A DNA stretch of 64,000 bases from Zantedeschia hybrid cultivar (GCA_030544215.1 JARZZO010000013.1:40187196-40251195), one strand, 5' to 3'; shown: positions 46,771 to 59,086, counted from the first letter of the stretch. Numbers and translations are program-made. Notes: generated from the sequence alone by a model not told the origin.

Positions 46771-48193
46771 ATGAAGATTGTAGCTGCTTATTTGCTTGCT
46801 CTTTTGGGAGGAAATCCCAATCCGTCCGGAGATGATTTGAGGGACATCCTTGGTTCAGGTTTGTCATTCTTGTATTCAATTACTGTTTCTTTTTTTTGGG
46901 GGTCGAGACTTGTCTTTGTGGTCTTGCTTCATCCACCTGCTTTTCTGTTCTGCATGTACCTTCTAGTAACATAATTTTGTGTATTTACCTTTCCGTCTCA
47001 TGCTGACATTTTCGGATATTGAATCCTCTATCTTTTTTGTTTCATTAATAGGCAATTTTCTTATCTGCAGTGGGTGCTGAAGCAGATGATGATAGGATAG
47101 AGTTCTTTTTATCCGAGGTCAAGGGCAAGGATATAACTGAACTCATCGCATGTGGAAGGGAGAAGTTCGCTTCAGTTCCCTCTGGAGGTGGCATTGCTGT
47201 TTCCGTGGCAGCTCCTGCTGCTGGTGGGGGTGCTGCCGCACCTGCTGCAGCGGAGCCCAAGAAAGAGGAGAAGGTTGAAGAGAAGGAAGAGTCTGATGAT
47301 GTAAGGAGATGAAAATTTTCCTTTCCTTCTTTTTTCTTTTTTTTTTGGGGGGGGGGGGGTGAGGGTGGAGTCATTTGGTTGATTGGCTGCCCTGTGTAAG
47401 CGTTAGGTAGACAAAAAGTTGATGTCAGTCCTAGGAAAGGTTCTTTTTCTTTTTCTTTTTTTTTTTTGGGGGGGGGGGGATGTGAGGGGGGAGTCATTTG
47501 GTTGATTGGCTGCCCTGTGTAAGCGTTAGGTAGACAAAAAGTTGATGTAAGTCCTAGGAAAGGTTCTCTATCTGTGTCATTTTAATTTATAAATCGCTAA
47601 TGTTAGCCAGCTACGTGGGATAGTCATTTGGTTGATTGGCTGCCCTGTGTAAGCGTTAGGTAGACAAAAAGTTGATGTAAGTCCTAGGAAAGGTTCTCTA
47701 TCTGTGTCATTTTAATTTATAAATCACTAATGTTAGCCAGCTACGTGGGATAGTCAACCAAAGTATCTTTCCTTATTGATGGATTATTCATGGCATCCCA
47801 TGCAGTTTTTCTTCAATTTGACTGTAATTACCCTGCAACACCGGCCGCTCCTTTTTTTCTTCACTCCTGCATTTTTCCTTTTCCATTTCTTGTTGCTGTT
47901 GAGTTAGGTTTCACTGACTTGCATGAACACGTGCACTAGGTGTCTTTTGGATTGTTGCCTTCTGTGGTTCATTCTTTTCCATCAGGGTATATTTTTCTTT
48001 AGCTTTGAATCAAAAATCTGCCGTTCTTGCTCTGTTATATTCTTCATGTATAAAGGACTTTTTTGTGTGGTTCGTCAACTTCCGAGTGTTTTACTTAGCT
48101 GTAGATGATTGTAGGCATGAATAATTATGATCTATCTGATCACACTTTTTGTTCATCTTGTTGCAGGATATGGGCTTCAGCTTGTTTGACTAG
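46771..48193 (+). CDS. RPP2: 60S acidic ribosomal protein P2, complete, three coding exons
   Basis: Exons are 46771-46858, 47071-47300 and 48167-48193. They make 345 bases, encoding 114 residues plus TAG, with GT-AG introns. The N-terminus MKIVAAYLLALLGGNPNPS is the helical dimerisation domain of eukaryotic P2 (P1 begins differently). The middle is followed by an Ala/Gly-rich hinge (residues about 75-90), a Lys/Glu-rich segment, and the invariant acidic tail SDDDMGFSLFD. The tail's last eight residues are encoded by the tiny third exon. P1/P2 heterodimers form the flexible ribosomal stalk with P0 and recruit translation factors to the GTPase centre. The start follows an acceptor (ttcaccag, then AAATG), implying at least one upstream non-coding exon. 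Site II and telo-box motifs near 45030-45180 fit co-regulation with other ribosomal genes. Intron 2 contains a recent tandem triplication. Confidence 0.96.
47371..47756. repeat. Tandem triplication in P2 intron 2, with T/G homopolymer junctions
   Basis: TCATTTGGTTGATTGGCTGC and the following roughly 70 bases occur at 47371, 47493 and 47624, nearly identical. Copies 1 and 2 are preceded by poly-T followed by poly-G. Copies 2 and 3 also share a 60-base extension ending CTACGTGGGATAGTCA. Confidence 0.93.
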
Positions 48194-48624
48194 TGTGTTA
48201 CTCCAGTCTGTGCTTCTTTTCGAACTAAACGAGATTATGACTGTAAGCTTGGTGACCGTGTAGCTCATTGTCAAAGATACATATGCTGTCCTACGTTTCT
48301 GTCCCGTCTAGGGGTTCATAGGAGGAATGTGTTATCTAGTGGTGGTTCATTTTTTCTCTGTTCTTTTTTTCTCTCGGAGTTGGAAGTTTTACCTTCAGCA
48401 AGTTTAGCTGTAAAAGTGATTGGATTCGGAATTGGCCATGCCTCTTTCATCCTTCTGGATTAATTTTATTCGCAATGGCTGCATGTGTATTGTTATACAA
48501 AATTGGTAAAGTGGCCGATGGGATTACTCTGTCTTGACAACTGCAGCCATAGGCGTCACTCATCCAGTCCGAGCCGTTGGATTGCATGGGAACGAGATTC
48601 TTTTACTGAATATTATTGTTCAAA

Positions 48625-49017
48625 GAGTAATACTTGATAGCTAACCAAAAAAAAAAAAAAAGAGTAATACTTGCTGTAATGCCTTTGGGTGCATGCAGGG
48701 GTATTGCGGTGGGTTAAATTTGATTTTTTTTTCAGGTCGGTTTTGAGGGTCTCCGCATCTGTACAGACTGATCACCAATCTGGTGTCCCAAAAAGTTGAA
48801 AAATAAAAAACTGTTATTGGGTTCGGACGTATTTAAGGCATTTTTATTGTTTATTGGTTCTTAGTTTTTAATTTTTCATATTTTTTTGGAATGTTTGATT
48901 GGGCCTGTACAAGCAGGCTAAGGCACCTCAGGGCTGACCTGGAAAAGTAATTCAAAAAAAATTCTCACTGCATTGGTCCTGCATGCGGCACACAGGGCAT
49001 CGCAGCATGTGTTACTC
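48625..49017. mobile_element. AGTAATACTTGCTG-terminus MITE downstream of P2
   Basis: It begins GAGTAATACTTG, a terminus repeated at 48661 after a poly-A stretch. It ends GCATCGCAGCATGTGTTACTC. The flanks TTGTTCAAA (48616-48624) and TGGTTCGAA (49018-49026) match at 7 of 9 positions, consistent with a 9-bp Mutator-type target duplication. Confidence 0.6.
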
Positions 49018-49029
49018 TGGTTCGAAACA

Positions 49030-50535
49030 TGGCTCCGTAGCAGCACACTGCGATGCCCACGTACAGCAGTCAGGATTGTCCCCTCATTTAAGTTCTTTTA
49101 GTCATATGGTATAGTAGTTAGAAGAGTTCAAGATTACAAAGATAATTACGATTCGAAACTCACGAGACCTCTCAAAGGCAGAAAAATCAGTGCACATTTT
49201 ATTTCCCAGCCAGCAGGATGATTTCCCATCTCCTGGCGAGTCTAGGGCTCAAACTTCTGCTCTTCCTGTTTGGGAAGGCGAAGGGGTGTTCAACTTTCTC
49301 TGGCTCTCTCCTCTGGCCTGGCCGCCTCACACACATTTGTCATCCTGTCTCCCCTTCTTCCATGCTCGTCCCACACGGCTCCCTTTCTGGATACTGTGTC
49401 ATAGCCGTGTCGATCCAATCCTTATAGTGGGCCGGGTCTAAGCCCACTGAGGTCATCAATCAGGTCCCAGTTGGGCCGCAGGCCATTTGCAAGTTTTGGG
49501 CCTGATCTTTCTGTGCAAGGAGTCGATCAATGGGTGGGTGGACTCCAAATTTTAATTTGCAAAACGTCACACAGGCAAAATCTTAGGCGTGATGATGACA
49601 AAAAATTCTTGATCTACTATTCAACACTTCAGTCAGTTTATTGTTGATTCGGAGTGTCAGGTTGGGTCCCCAAAAGTTCCAGCTCGAATTGTCGCCATAA
49701 TTCTGAATCACCGAACAATTTTTTATTAACTTTCCTGTAAAAGCGGTGCATCTAACATATCTTTTGTCTTACTAGATGCACCTTTATTGATGTAAATTAG
49801 CATATGCTTTTGAAACTCGAAATGCTGCAACTTCCTGATTAACAGGGTGCGGTATTTAGCACATAGGAGTGTGATGCGTAGGCAAGGTATGGTATAAGCA
49901 AAGTTCGGAGATTCGTATGCATACTGAATGCCTCATCAATTTGAGTTGAGGTAAGCTTAAAAGGAAAAAGTCGACACTACGTTTGTAAACAGTGTTTCTG
50001 GGGGATCAAGCAAATGTTCTCATGTATGGCCAATACATTTATAATTCCCAATGCACCAATAGTCAATCATAATAAGCATCTAATCTTACTTTACAAGTTA
50101 CGACCCTGTATTTACACACAGCTTCTCTATTCAAAGCTGTAGCATAGGGCTTCATCTTCCACTGCACCAAAGTTTGCTGTAGTGGTGGAAAAATGACCTG
50201 AAACTTTTGGTCAGCAAAAGGATGTTCCACATTTTGGCTACTCCAAAATGGCTATCTTCTTGCATCTGAAGAAGCAAGCTAATCTATACCTTGAGCACAC
50301 AACTTCCTTGTGCAAGTGTCCTACTTCTCCCTTCAAGCTCGTCGATGTTATTCTTCACAAAGTGGGGAAATTAGAAAGGCCATACCATTCACCATCCAGC
50401 GTATCTGTCTCGACGCAAGTGAAAAACCAACTGCATGTGCCAACAGTGGTTTCCTGCAAAATTTTGTGAATCAGAATTGATGTCAATTACTGGAAGTGAG
50501 TGTGCTTGATATTTACCTGCATTATTGGGTTTTTC
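49030..50535. other. Intergenic DNA between P2 and kinase genes
   Basis: Two convergent genes end on either side. No coding exon was recognised. The open frames at 49190-49441 have no recognisable family. Confidence 0.4.
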
Positions 50536-50541
50536 GACCTC

Positions 50542-53500
50542 TTAGTTCATGGCTCTCACTAGCGGTGATGCAGAACGGCTATTTGGGCTTTCATATGACG
50601 CGTGAACTAGGGGGTCATGGTCACTGATGACCTCCTGCAAAATTTTCAAACAGAGTACAAATGCTTTCAGATCTTAGCTTCTCTATTGAGTAATGAGATC
50701 CATGTTGCAGGCGGTATCATTGTCATTGACTCCACTTGTCTATATGGAACAGACTACTAACTTAACCAAGCCTATATAGTCTCCCTATTTGTTTATGCAT
50801 GATTGTACAGACTTCAACTTTGACAGATGAGTTATCAATTTTGCTATATGGGAATTTTGCTATATGGGTTGTGAAATCTTTCTTCGTTGAGCCCAACCAT
50901 GCTTGAACTGCTTTTTATTACGTATATCTAACCTTAAACAAAGGAGAATTATACCAGATGGTAGCTTTAGTTTGTACACTATCACTGTTCAAGATTGGAC
51001 ATTCTTTGTACATGTATTCATCTTGTTGACAATTAGCTTCTGCCACTCCTACATCAAACACAGTTAGTTAACCAACTAGTGAGCTAAATTTGCTGTAGGT
51101 TGCCACTGATCAGTATCAAAGATACTCTTGCAACTCAAATAATGTTTTTTGTTTCGTTATGTGCTGCTTGATTTGACATAATATCGGAAAATACTGACGC
51201 TTATGTGAGACATAGAATGTAGCCTTTTATGTTCAATTCAGGTTACCTCATATCAATTGGACCTTGATTTTATTAAGAGTAATATTTGCAACAATGCCCA
51301 TTGCAGCTACAATCTCCGTTAGGAGATCGGACAGTATGTGGATTTTAAGTTTTACTTCACTGCTAGTAAGACAGTACTGTATCGTTTGCGCGATATATAG
51401 CTGTAATGTGTTGAAGCATTGCAACAAGTATTACTCTTTTGTAAACTCCTTTCCACGTCACTAACTGACCAGAAGACCTTCCCTGTAGCACCCAGAACCA
51501 CATGCATCATGCTTTAACAGTACTTCCAATATAGTCAGTGATGCGTACCATGCACACATGGAATTAAGCATTGAAAACTTACGTGACCGAGGGAAGCGTG
51601 GCTGTGGTGAGGCGACTGGCTCGTGCACGTATGCACGTCAAGGCGCATGGTCCCTTCCGCAAACTCTCGCAGCCTCTCCAGCTCCGGCAACACCACGGTG
51701 CCGAGGTCCGGCCGGTCCTTACGCCTCAGCTCCGCACACTTGAGCGCCATCTGCGCAAAGCACAGTGCCTCCTTCACCGGCCAGTCAAGCACCGCCGGGT
51801 CCAGCATCTCCTCGAATCTGCCCTTCTCGATCGCGTGCTCGACATGGTGCGTCAGCCCCATGGGCGGCTTCCCCGTGATGATCTGCAGCAGCATGATGCC
51901 GAAGGAGTAGACGTCGGACTTTATGCCGAGCATGCCCGTCTGCTGGTACTCGGGGTCGATGTAGCAGAAGGTTCCTGCGGTGGAGGTGATGCGGTACTGG
52001 GTGACGTTGTCGGCAACGTTGGGGGGGACGAGCCGGGCGAGCCCCACGTCGCTGATCTTGCTGACATAGTTGTGGTCGAGCAGGATGTTGCCAGGCTTGA
52101 GGTCGCGGTGGACGAGGGGCTCTGGCTTAGTTTGGTGGAGGAAGCGGAGCCCGGTGGCGATCTCGGCCGCGATCCGGAATCTGATCTGCCATGGGAGGGC
52201 TGGGGTGTTGCCACGCCGGAAGAGACGGTCGTCCAAGCTGCCATTGGCCATGTACTCGTAGACGAGGCAGCCGTACTCTGGGCAGGCTCCAAGTAGAAGG
52301 ACCATGTTCGGATGCCTTATGCAGCTTAGCACTTCAACCTGTGCAGGAGAGAAGAGTTTTATGGACTGGTCAGAGTAGCACTCATCACTGATCACAGCCA
52401 CTATCTAGCTGATGAAACCAACGTGGGAAGTAAAGACTAGCTAATATGCGAGCAAAATAACCCGCCGGGATTCTCCTTTTTAAAATCTGGGTTTTATTTT
52501 TTTTTTTCATGCGGTTTCAACCGGTGTGTATAGAACTGAGTTGCGCACTCTTATTTGTAGTCTACGTGACAGAGTTTAAAATTGATAAGAGAGCGTGTTA
52601 GAATAATTCTACATCTAAAAAATCACAAAATTAAAAAATATTTAATAGATGGTGTCTATTGCAATAAGTTTTGAGTTGAATGACCCAATAACTTCAACAA
52701 GAACCTTCTAGGGATGTTGAAAGATAGATGTACTGTTCCTGATCAGAATCGTCTGCAGTGTATGGTCTGTGGAAGTTTCGAGTTATAATATGCAGGTAAA
52801 CCGCGGTTTAACCTTGCCTTTTTCCTCTATTTGTTTGGAGTCTTTCAAAGTGCCTTCTGGTTTAAGCAGTGCATTTTTTTATTTATTTTCGAGCTGAGGA
52901 CCTATCCTAACTTGACATCTGTACCTTTTGGTCTTTGATCGAACAATTAAAAAAATAAGATCATGCACTCGCGTGATCTCAGATTACGCAAGTATGCGAT
53001 CCAAGGTGCAGCAAGTATTATTCTTTTTGAATAATGTAAGTTAGCAAACAAGCTGCTGAAAGCAGTCAGCATTGAAAGGGCCGGGCTCCATACACATTGA
53101 CAGGCCATCTCATGTGAATCATAGCACCATCTTAAAATATGCAAAGCATTCATGGCATATAATGAAGGCATCACTTAGGGGCTGTAGATAATGAAATGGT
53201 TTTTAGAATTTGTACCTCCTGCTGGAACTGGGACCTCCCTTGTGCTGCATCAGGACGTAGAACCTTAATGGCAACTGGTGTGTGATCTAGGTAAGATTTG
53301 TACACAGGGCCGTAGCCCCCTTCCCCAATCTTGCGGCTCTCGCAGAAGTAATCAGTTGCCGCCTCTATTTCTTCAATGCTGTACTTCCTGTATCGCAAGT
53401 CACCATTGTGCGCCAGAGCATCCAGTGCTCTATTCTTCTCCTCTACCTCCTTGAGGGCCTTCATTTCTGCACTCACTCTTTTCTGTGCTTCCAGCTGCGC

Positions 53501-53901
53501 AATCCTCTGTGCGGCTTCTGCAGCCTCGATGGCTGCCTTTGCCTTGGCTTTCTCTGATTCAGCTATGGCTCGAGCTGCCTCTTCAGCCAGCCGAGCTTCT
53601 TGCAGTAGCTTCTCTTCCTCCATCTTCCAAAGATGGAGCTCTCTTGCCTGCCAGCAAGGCAGTTATACATTCAGATTGATTAGCTTATGCAATGAAATGG
53701 AACTTTTTGAGTCGAGTTGTGCTGTGCTGTGTTCTCATACAGAATGTTCCCGGGAATCCTATACATTACCTTCTGCTTTGCAGATAGCGCTTCTCTGCAT
53801 GCTGTACTGTACATGTCCATGGTTTGCTTTAGCTCAAGCCTAAGTCTCCTCATCTCTGTCTCTACATCTTCCTGGTAACTCCAGAAACAATTTGGTTAGC
53901 A

Positions 53902-53982
<81 letters not shown>

Positions 53983-54082
53983 CAAATCACTGTTAAGTAG
54001 AAGGACCTGTTAAGTAGAAGGACTTATTTCTAAGAAAGAATATATTTTTTGTAGTTAACTCCAAAAACAATTTGGTTAGCAT

Positions 54083-54151
<69 letters not shown>

Positions 54152-57100
54152 TATATATATTTCAAATCACTGTTAATTAGAAGGACTTATTCCTAAGAAA
54201 GAATATACTTTTTGTAGTTAACACTAAATACACAAGCCATAGGGATTTATTTTCAAATATAAATAACATAGGGATTAAACCAAAAAAAATTGAAATCTTT
54301 GTATATGTACTCCTGTAGTCGCTAAACACACAAGTCATGGAAATTTATTTTAAAATATAAATATTGTAGGGATTAAACCTAACACATTCCTTTTGAATTC
54401 TTTGTATATACACTCCTGTAAACCATGTTATGTGTATGTATACCTATGACCCCACATGTTGTTATAATTGCATGCCTCTGACATCCTTATCAAAGATTGC
54501 AGTTACGCCCTTCAATCAAGAAGCCACGAACTTTAGCTAGTCAAATAGGACAGAAAGATTCCATCAATCTCTAGAAATCAGGGAAACCTATATTAGAATC
54601 TTTTGAAAAAATATCAAAATCCTTCTTCCAATTTCACAGGAGTTTATGACAATATTGTCTTGAAAAGTATAACTGCAAATTTTTCAACGATGCCGAAGAC
54701 ACTTATTATAACATGTGAATATTTGAAGTTGCGAACACAATAGCTAGCATAGAGAGTGTAGGAATATATACACAAAATCCCTAACATTTTCTAATATGCG
54801 TACAGTGCAATGTTGGCCAACTTAACAGAGTCCGGTTTCTGTAAGTGCAGATGAGCAGAGAAGTGGGCAAATGCAAAGGTGGGAAGGAAATTTTTCAAAG
54901 AAAACCCCTCATTGGGATCTGATAAAGTTTCATATAAAGATCTTTTTTTTTAAGTTTTCTCTCACTGTACTTATTGAGTTGCATCCTCACTTGCACTCAG
55001 AGGATCCGGATTCAACTTACCATGGCGCGTGGAGACCATGATGAGCCCGCACTGTCATGCGAGAACGTAGAGTGGTCGTGCCTGACGCTGCCATCCCCCG
55101 GCCTGTGCTCCGGCGTGCGCACAAGCTCGAAGCTCCGGTCGAGCACGTCCGAGCCATTGGAAACCCTCGAAGGTCGGCCGATGTCCATGTGGTGGTGGAG
55201 CGAAGGGTACATGCTCTCCGCGCTGGGCCTGCCGGAGCTCACGTAGGATATGTCCGTCTCCGACAACCCCAGGTCGCCATATGATCTCGTCGTCGACACA
55301 AACCTGGATCCTCCTCTGGCGAATGGGGACCTGTTTCCCGGAGAGCGCAGAGATCAGAAGTTTCATATCAATTAGAAGATGAAATTGGAAGATATTTAAA
55401 ATAATAAAACTTATTAAAATTTTGAGTTAGACAGTCTCCTAGCTTTAAGATGGTATTAGATTCTGTGAGATTTTTGCGACGATACTTCATTTTGTCATTG
55501 TGCATGAGAACAAGCTTCAGCCGATCCGCATGTACGTATTCCAAGAAATACATCAATAAAATAGTTTCACATTAATCATGAGAGAAATAAAATATATTTG
55601 AAATATTAGAGTTTTGTAAATAACTTTTTATAAAATGTGACATATGAAAAAAAACTAACATTTACAAATTTCTTTTTATTCTGAAACAAGTCCTATTTTA
55701 TAAGTGATCTGAATGATACCAGATTTAACGATACTGAATTCTCCACGTATACAATGATTACACAGAGCTCTTTTACGTACTTACATATACATGTATACAC
55801 ACACAAGACTGTTTAAGAGGTTATTACAAAAAATCCAAAATAAGATAGTCCTCTTCTTTTAAAATTCTAAGTTAAACATTTTAATAAATTTCAACAATTA
55901 ATTTGCTTAGAATTGGAAAAAAGATTCCTCCTCATGCTGTCAATGCAGAAGAAATCAAGTGATATGGTGCAAATTTGCTATCACTGTTCCATCATTGTGT
56001 AGGTTAAAGGTGGAAACTTTCTAAGCTGTGGCATGTTTTGACATGTAGAAAAGAAACATGTATTGACTTACTTGATTGATTCCCTATCTTCAAGCAGGCC
56101 GTGATGACTCTGAAACGGTGACTCCACTGCAAAGAGTAAGCGTACTCTTGTAAGAACTTTTTAAGTGCTAAGAGAAGAGATCCTCTCATTATACGTTTGG
56201 ATTGGTGTCTAGCAGTACTGAGAGGAGGGGGAAAGTCAAACGCTGCAAAAAATCCTTCTTATCATCTCAAAAGTTGGCAAATACTTGAGTCCTCCCTTCT
56301 CAATACTGTTGGACTCCGGTCCAAATATATATTGAGAGGATATCTTTTATTAAATTAAACATTATTCCATTGAGAATATCAGAGAGAAATCATATGAACC
56401 GTGAAAAGATCATTGTGAAAAGACTAACCTCTTACACCATGGATTAAGGAGTCACCCATCTCATGCCTGGGACTGCTATGGTTCTGGACTTGCTGCCGGA
56501 AAGGACAGGTAATAGGTGCGTGCCGGACAGCATGCCGCACCGACGACACCTTCCCTTTGTTGATGATGTACACAGTGCAGAAGTCTGGTGCTCCCTTTGC
56601 GATCGTGCTTGGGATGTCTGAGGTCTTGAATCTTCTATGATAAAACGTTTGTAGCAGCGTTAAGTATAACACCATGCACATAGCTTTTCATATCGTATCA
56701 GGTGGTAGGGCTTCAACTATGGGTAGGTCAACTCAAATCGCAGGAGCTAACCCAATGATTGGGTCGAGTTGAAACCGATCACGCTTAGATTAAGTTGGGT
56801 TCCGCTAACTTAATTCAAGTCTAACATTAATATGTATGACTGATAACTTAGATCGCTAAAATATGTCAGAATAAGAAAAATTAGATTACAACATAAGTAT
56901 AAAGACGTTCTCTAACGTAGCAATCATGTAAGTATGTTTGTAATCTTTAAATTATTTTATTGTTATATAAATTCATTTATCCTTTTATACAAGAGTTAAT
57001 TTTGATGGTAAAATAAAATAAGAACATGGATTAATAATTACATAGGTTACATGGGTCAGATTGCATTGAAATATTATTATACGGATTGGATTAAAGGTTA

Positions 57101-58236
57101 GGTCAAGTTGGATAGATTACCTGACAAATCCATGCTTTGAGGAGTGGCCGACGACCAGCTTGTCGATGGCAGATTGGGCTACAAACTCTATTATTGCCTT
57201 CGCCACGTCGCGATCCTCCAGCACCACATCCTTGCAATGCACCTGTCGGTTACTGTAGATTGTAAGAGGTAACACTGTGACACCCCATATGCTTATACAC
57301 AATATATATGAGCATGTAGGGGATGGAGCAAATGGGCTAGGAAGGCTCATCCAACTTAAATGAGCTCTCCTCTCATTACAAATTTATCTTAGCAAGTATA
57401 AGATATTATTATTGAAATAGTCAAAAAAATATACACACTCTCTATATATAGCTCTCGTTACTATTTTGTTACTATTTTGTCTTAATTAGCTCTCATTTTA
57501 TGATTACAATACACACTCTATATATAGGCAAAAATATGTATCCTCTAAAAGGAGGCCATCCTTAAATAGTCACAAAAATTTCTCGAATCATATATAGGTT
57601 CCTTACATCTAACTCTTCGTTAGATGTTGATTATATAAAAAATAAAAGTAGAAAAGGGATTCATCTAATTAAAGTAGACGAGCTTTAGGTCACATTAACT
57701 TGATCTAATCTCATACATGTATATACTAACGTACATATACATAGATGATAGAAAATAGATCGATAAACAAGCGTACCATATTAATCCAGTTCTATCTCCT
57801 AAGTTAATTTTTGCCCACATAAAAATGAAAACGCAACTGCCATAAAAAATGGCAAAACTTCGAAAGAATGGTATATAGTATTATTTGTTGATCATCGTTA
57901 CTTCTGGTTGTTTCCTGTGCATACCATGTTCCTCTCACTCAACTCAAAACATGATGTCATTTCGCAAAAGCAGATGCATGTCAAGGACAGAGTAGAAGAA
58001 GGTGACTAGGGCTTGGTGATCATCCCACCTGTTTTAAAGAGCAGAAGCAGCGGAAGGGCAGGAACACGTCCTTTGAATGTGGATCTTCATAGCCTCCTGC
58101 ATGTGAACAATAACCACGAAGAGAGAGGAGTGGGGTGGGGAGGTGGGACTTAGCAGTAGTCATAAGAAGGAAAGAAGCTTTTGCATTTTAATGTAAGGTG
58201 GCAAATTAAACAGCATGAGCATGGAACTAGTGCTAC

Positions 58237-58274
<38 letters not shown>

Positions 58275-58663
58275 GTATAGTACAGAAGAATACCTGGATA
58301 TGACAGAGAGGAGGACGACAACAAACCTGACGGAATGAACCCGGACGACCTATGACAGACGTGGACAAGCACGATGGTCTGGCCGCGGGTGACGATGTTC
58401 TCCATCGCCCACTTGAGCGCGTTCTGGCTGCCTTTGTCCTTGTCGATGGCCACCGCCACCACCGGCAGCTGCGACTCCACCACCACCCCCTGCGCCTCCC
58501 CCATATGGTGGTGCCGGTGGCCGTAGCCGTGTTCATGACCGTGGCCATGGCCGTATTCATGACCGTGCCCGTACGCATGCCCATGGCCGTAACCATGGAC
58601 GTGGCCTTGTTCATGACCATGCCCGTTCCCCTGAGCATGTCCAAGCCCCCAACCACGCCACAT
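50542..58663 (-). CDS. USP-coiled-coil receptor-like cytoplasmic kinase (RLCK IX / PUB-kinase type without U-box)
   Basis: Ten coding exons: 58327-58663, 58029-58096, 57121-57242, 56429-56634, 56072-56126, 55021-55330, 53770-53871, 53216-53647, 51583-52338 and 50542-50634. They make 2481 bases, encoding 826 residues, all phases matching. Residues 9-53 are a His-Gly tract (17 His in 45). A universal-stress-protein domain follows (VVAVAIDKDKGSQNALKWA to LVVGHSSKHGFVRRF; about 66-190). Next come a Ser-rich linker and a coiled coil (about 367-480). The kinase domain has the Gly loop GEGGYG at 508-513, Lys528, HRDLKPGN from 621, and DVG in place of DFG at 641-643. DVG is usual in this family. HRD and Lys528 suggest an active Ser/Thr kinase. 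Related proteins often end in an E3 U-box. Here exon 10 adds only 30 residues, so there is no U-box. A second donor gives exon 1 the alternative end 58294 in the same phase. Confidence 0.92.
51277..51436. mobile_element. AGTAATACTTGYTGCAATGC MITE, 160 bp, in kinase intron 9
   Basis: It begins GAGTAATATTTGCAACAATG and ends GCATTGCAACAAGTATTACTC (written without its last base to keep it short: GCATTGCAACAAGTATTACT). The flanks TTTTATTAA (51268-51276) and TTTTGTAAA (51437-51445) match at 7 of 9 positions. Confidence 0.65.
52850..53033 (-). mobile_element. Partial AGTAATACTTGCTGCA MITE in kinase intron 8
   Basis: It ends GTGCAGCAAGTATTATTC. The adjoining interior (ACTTGACATCTGTACC, TTTGATCGAACAATTAAAA) is the reverse complement of the interior of the complete copy at 59087-59363. 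The other end was not located. Confidence 0.55.
53880..54220. repeat. Duplicated (CT)n(AT)n microsatellite block in kinase intron 6
   Basis: A unit of about 175 bases (ACAATTTGGTTAGCATCTCT, CT run, AT run, TTTCAAATCACTGTTAA, AAGAATATA, TTTTTGTAGTTAAC) occurs twice in tandem. CT runs are at 53902 and 54084, and AT runs follow each. Copy 1 has an extra 17-base internal duplication (CTGTTAAGTAGAAGGAC). Confidence 0.9.
54425..54775. mobile_element. Diverged relative of the 13768 MITE in kinase intron 6
   Basis: It shares TGACATCCTTATCAAAGATTGCAGTTAC-like sequence order, CAGAAAGATTCCATCAAT, and AACATGTGAATA...GAACACAATAG, with the copies at 13768 and about 36680. Ends are poorly defined. Confidence 0.45.
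58238..58270. repeat. (CT)n microsatellite in kinase intron 1
   Basis: About 16 CT units, 20-50 bases beyond the alternative exon 1 donor. Confidence 0.93.
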
Positions 58664-58671
58664 GCTGCTCC

Positions 58672-58675
<4 letters not shown>

Positions 58676-58712
<37 letters not shown>
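58676..58712. repeat. (CT)n run in kinase leader
   Basis: GA repeats in the sense of the gene, 13-50 bases upstream of the start codon, in the probable 5'UTR. This is a common feature of plant leaders. Confidence 0.85.
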
Positions 58713-58714
<2 letters not shown>

Positions 58715-58955
58715 CTTCCTTCCTTCCTTCTTTCCTAGGTTCCTTCTGCTGCGGCTGGTGTGCAGACTCTGATCTCCTCCTGTCTCTCCTCCTCCTCCTC
58801 GTCCTGTCTCCTCCTGCTGCGGCTTCGGTGTCCCCCCCGCGGGCCGCGATAGCCGGGCCACCTCCGCCTCAGGAGGCACAGGGTCCTGCCTTTGTGGCGC
58901 CCATGCGGGGTCGTCACGAAGCGGAACGAACGCGTCCCTCTTCAAATATGGGCTC

Positions 58956-58961
58956 CACGTG
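58956..58961. promoter_or_regulatory. G-box upstream of kinase gene
   Basis: CACGTG within CCACGTGGGCC, which also contains a site II TGGGCC. It lies about 290 bases upstream of the start codon and is a candidate bZIP/bHLH site. Confidence 0.5.
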
Positions 58962-59086
58962 GGCCAAAATAACCCATCTGCTCCACCCTAAACAAGGCTG
59001 GTCCACTCCCTAGACTTATTCCTTGAGCCCTGGCGCATTGCGCCAAAGAGAGTTAATGAAGTTTCCAGCATCGAAGTATGAAATAA

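Noticed and set aside
51571..52296. 241-codon plus-strand frame
   Set aside because: Antisense of the kinase catalytic exon.
56702..57115. Possible hAT element beginning TAGGGCTTCAAC in kinase intron 3
   Set aside because: The interior resembles the family of 31930, but no right end or target duplication could be placed.
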